Assembly (NCBI GenBank): GCA_922989275.2
Contig: OV277869.1
Coordinates: 28,778,189-28,842,188 of the forward strand
DNA: 64,000 nt
Direction of reading: 5' to 3'
Origin: Gari tellinella
Taxonomy: Eukaryota > Mollusca > Bivalvia > Cardiida > Psammobiidae
Under the pieces are notes generated by a model. It searched no databases. It was given only the letters and a program-made list of their open reading frames with translations, and had not been told where the DNA came from. A program made the position numbers and the translations under genes. Numbering within the stretch: the first letter of the stretch is position 1; every line of letters starts with the position of its first letter. Shown one piece after another: positions 62,841-64,000 of this stretch.

Positions 62841-62910
62841 GGCAAACAGTGTAGACCCTTATCAGACTGCTCCTGGAGGAGCAGTCTGATCAGGGTCTAC
62901 ACTGTTTGCT
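62841..62910. repeat. Family B hairpin core
   Basis: Arms GCAAACAGTGTAGACCCTTAT and near complement around CTGCTCCTGGAGGAGCAG. Confidence 0.75.
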
Positions 62911-63553
62911 CAGGCCTGTCAGTCCCAATCCTTGATGTATTATGGTATTCAAAATGGAAAGTGCAAAACATGATGGTTTCTTCAAAGTCAACTGACTGCT
63001 GATAATTATATTTACATGTTTATGCAAATAAACATTTATCATATTGAACCAGAAAATTATCAGACTTTTAATAAATGGAGTGCAGCTATTAAACCCACTC
63101 AAATGAGGACATTTTAACAGTGTTGAAGAAAGATGGTAGCTTAAAGCAAGATGAAAAATAAAATAAAGCATAAAGCTCCTACATGAGATTTCGGCTTTAC
63201 TTTCATCTTGCTTTATAGGGCAAGCACCAACATTATTGAAAACATGCTTTCTTTTAATATGACTTTTATGGATTCAATTACCTTACCATTAGTTCTAGTA
63301 GTGTTAGATAGATAAGCAATATTTTGTGCTGCATAATCAAATTCATATTTATTGTGGTTTACCTGCAATACTGTGCTAGCTTTATATACTTATCAAAGGT
63401 AGTTACTATAGTCTTGCAGACAAACCATGATATCAGATTTAATATAGAATGATTCAAAGTTAACAATCAAAATATCTCAGTATTATCACATCTACTTTGT
63501 GAAATAAATATTTTTATATACTTTTATAAACAAGCATTTACATGCTTCATATA

Positions 63554-63767
63554 TTAACCCTTAGCCCGCCAAATAAATTGTCGTCTGCTTTATTTCTCGT
63601 CTGCTTCAAGTTTCAAAGTGCTTCAAAGTTGCTCAAAATTGCTGAAAAAGTTGTCCGAGAGTCAAACAGCTTGGATCCGAATGAGACGCCGAGTTACTCG
63701 GCGTCTCATCCAGATCCAAGCTGTTTGCATATGGAGCTATAGTCGTGCGTGGCAGGCTAAGGGTTAA
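63554..63767. mobile_element. Family E TTAA MITE, copy 2 (214 bp)
   Basis: It has the same length and ends as the copy at 50310 and differs by about seven bases. Two changes fall at separate places in the two hairpin arms. Confidence 0.9.
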
Positions 63768-64000
63768 GAAGATTCAGTATTAAGAAAAAAATGACTAATA
63801 GTCAGATAAGGTCAAACCTTTGCTGGAGTATTTAAACAGTATTATCTGGTACAGTTTTGTGAATCAGTTATTTACAAATATAGTAAATTATGTTAAACCT
63901 GTGTGAAAAGATAAGGCTTCAAAGAAGTATAGAAATATTAACATTTACAGTGCTGTATTTTCAAAATGGATTTTTTGATAATTAAATAACCAATTTACTT

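Larger units (their letters stand above)
57307..64000. other. Right flank without recognised genes
   Basis: It holds GGAGCTTT hairpins (57585, 58165, 63140), H, B, G, J and E elements, the Harbinger-type element and the 159-bp duplication. Between these, the sequence (for example 58260-59040, 62430-62840, 63240-63550) shows no open frame I can support. Confidence 0.6.

Overview
The window is nuclear DNA from an animal. It is AT-rich, its genes are cut into short exons by long introns with GT-AG borders, and it is densely filled with small inverted-repeat transposable elements. The repeat types (snap-back MITEs, elements with internal minisatellite cores and 'GGACGGACGGAC' tails, tRNA-derived SINEs) resemble those of bivalve molluscs. 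The assignment to a bivalve is inference and no species is claimed. Two protein-coding genes are supported, arranged head-to-head around a short intergenic segment (37691-38047). On the minus strand, 15 exons between 37690 and 248 join without a phase error into 455 codons of a DPY-19/DPY19L1-type protein C-mannosyltransferase, a multi-pass ER membrane enzyme. The gene runs off the left edge of the window, so its C-terminal third is missing. On the plus strand, exons between 38048 and 57306 encode a roughly 435-residue soluble protein with two IPGYxG motifs. I tentatively relate it to sperm/ciliary microtubule inner proteins (SPATA48/SPMIP7-like). The two genes have no evident biochemical link beyond a shared promoter region. 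Everything else is introns and flanks made largely of mobile DNA. Main groups: (a) TTAA-target palindromic MITEs (families A, B and E here) with short terminal repeats and a long central hairpin; (b) MITEs starting CAGGGCTCCAGATAA (F), CAGGGCTGCCAT (D), CAGTCGAA with TA duplications (G, pogo/Tigger-like), and several others (C, H, J, L); (c) three copies of a TTAA-flanked element carrying a tRNA-like module; (d) a 421-bp miniature LTR retrotransposon whose LTRs each contain a tRNA-Thr-like cloverleaf; (e) a 3.8-kb long-TIR element with a 9-bp target duplication, which contains a hAT-like element; (f) a 1.1-kb Harbinger-type element made of periodic AAGCG repeats; (g) a 1.4-kb TA-flanked element containing a 5S rRNA-like sequence; (h) several elements with 155-320 bp internal tandem repeats. 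Nested insertions up to four levels deep are readable. From 57307 to the right edge I see only mobile elements and unique non-coding sequence. The most notable signals are the tRNA-bearing miniature LTR element, the TTAA/tRNA chimeras, the 116-bp tandem array that multiplies the 3' end of a DPY19L exon with its splice donor, and the same hairpin core appearing inside MITEs with unrelated termini.
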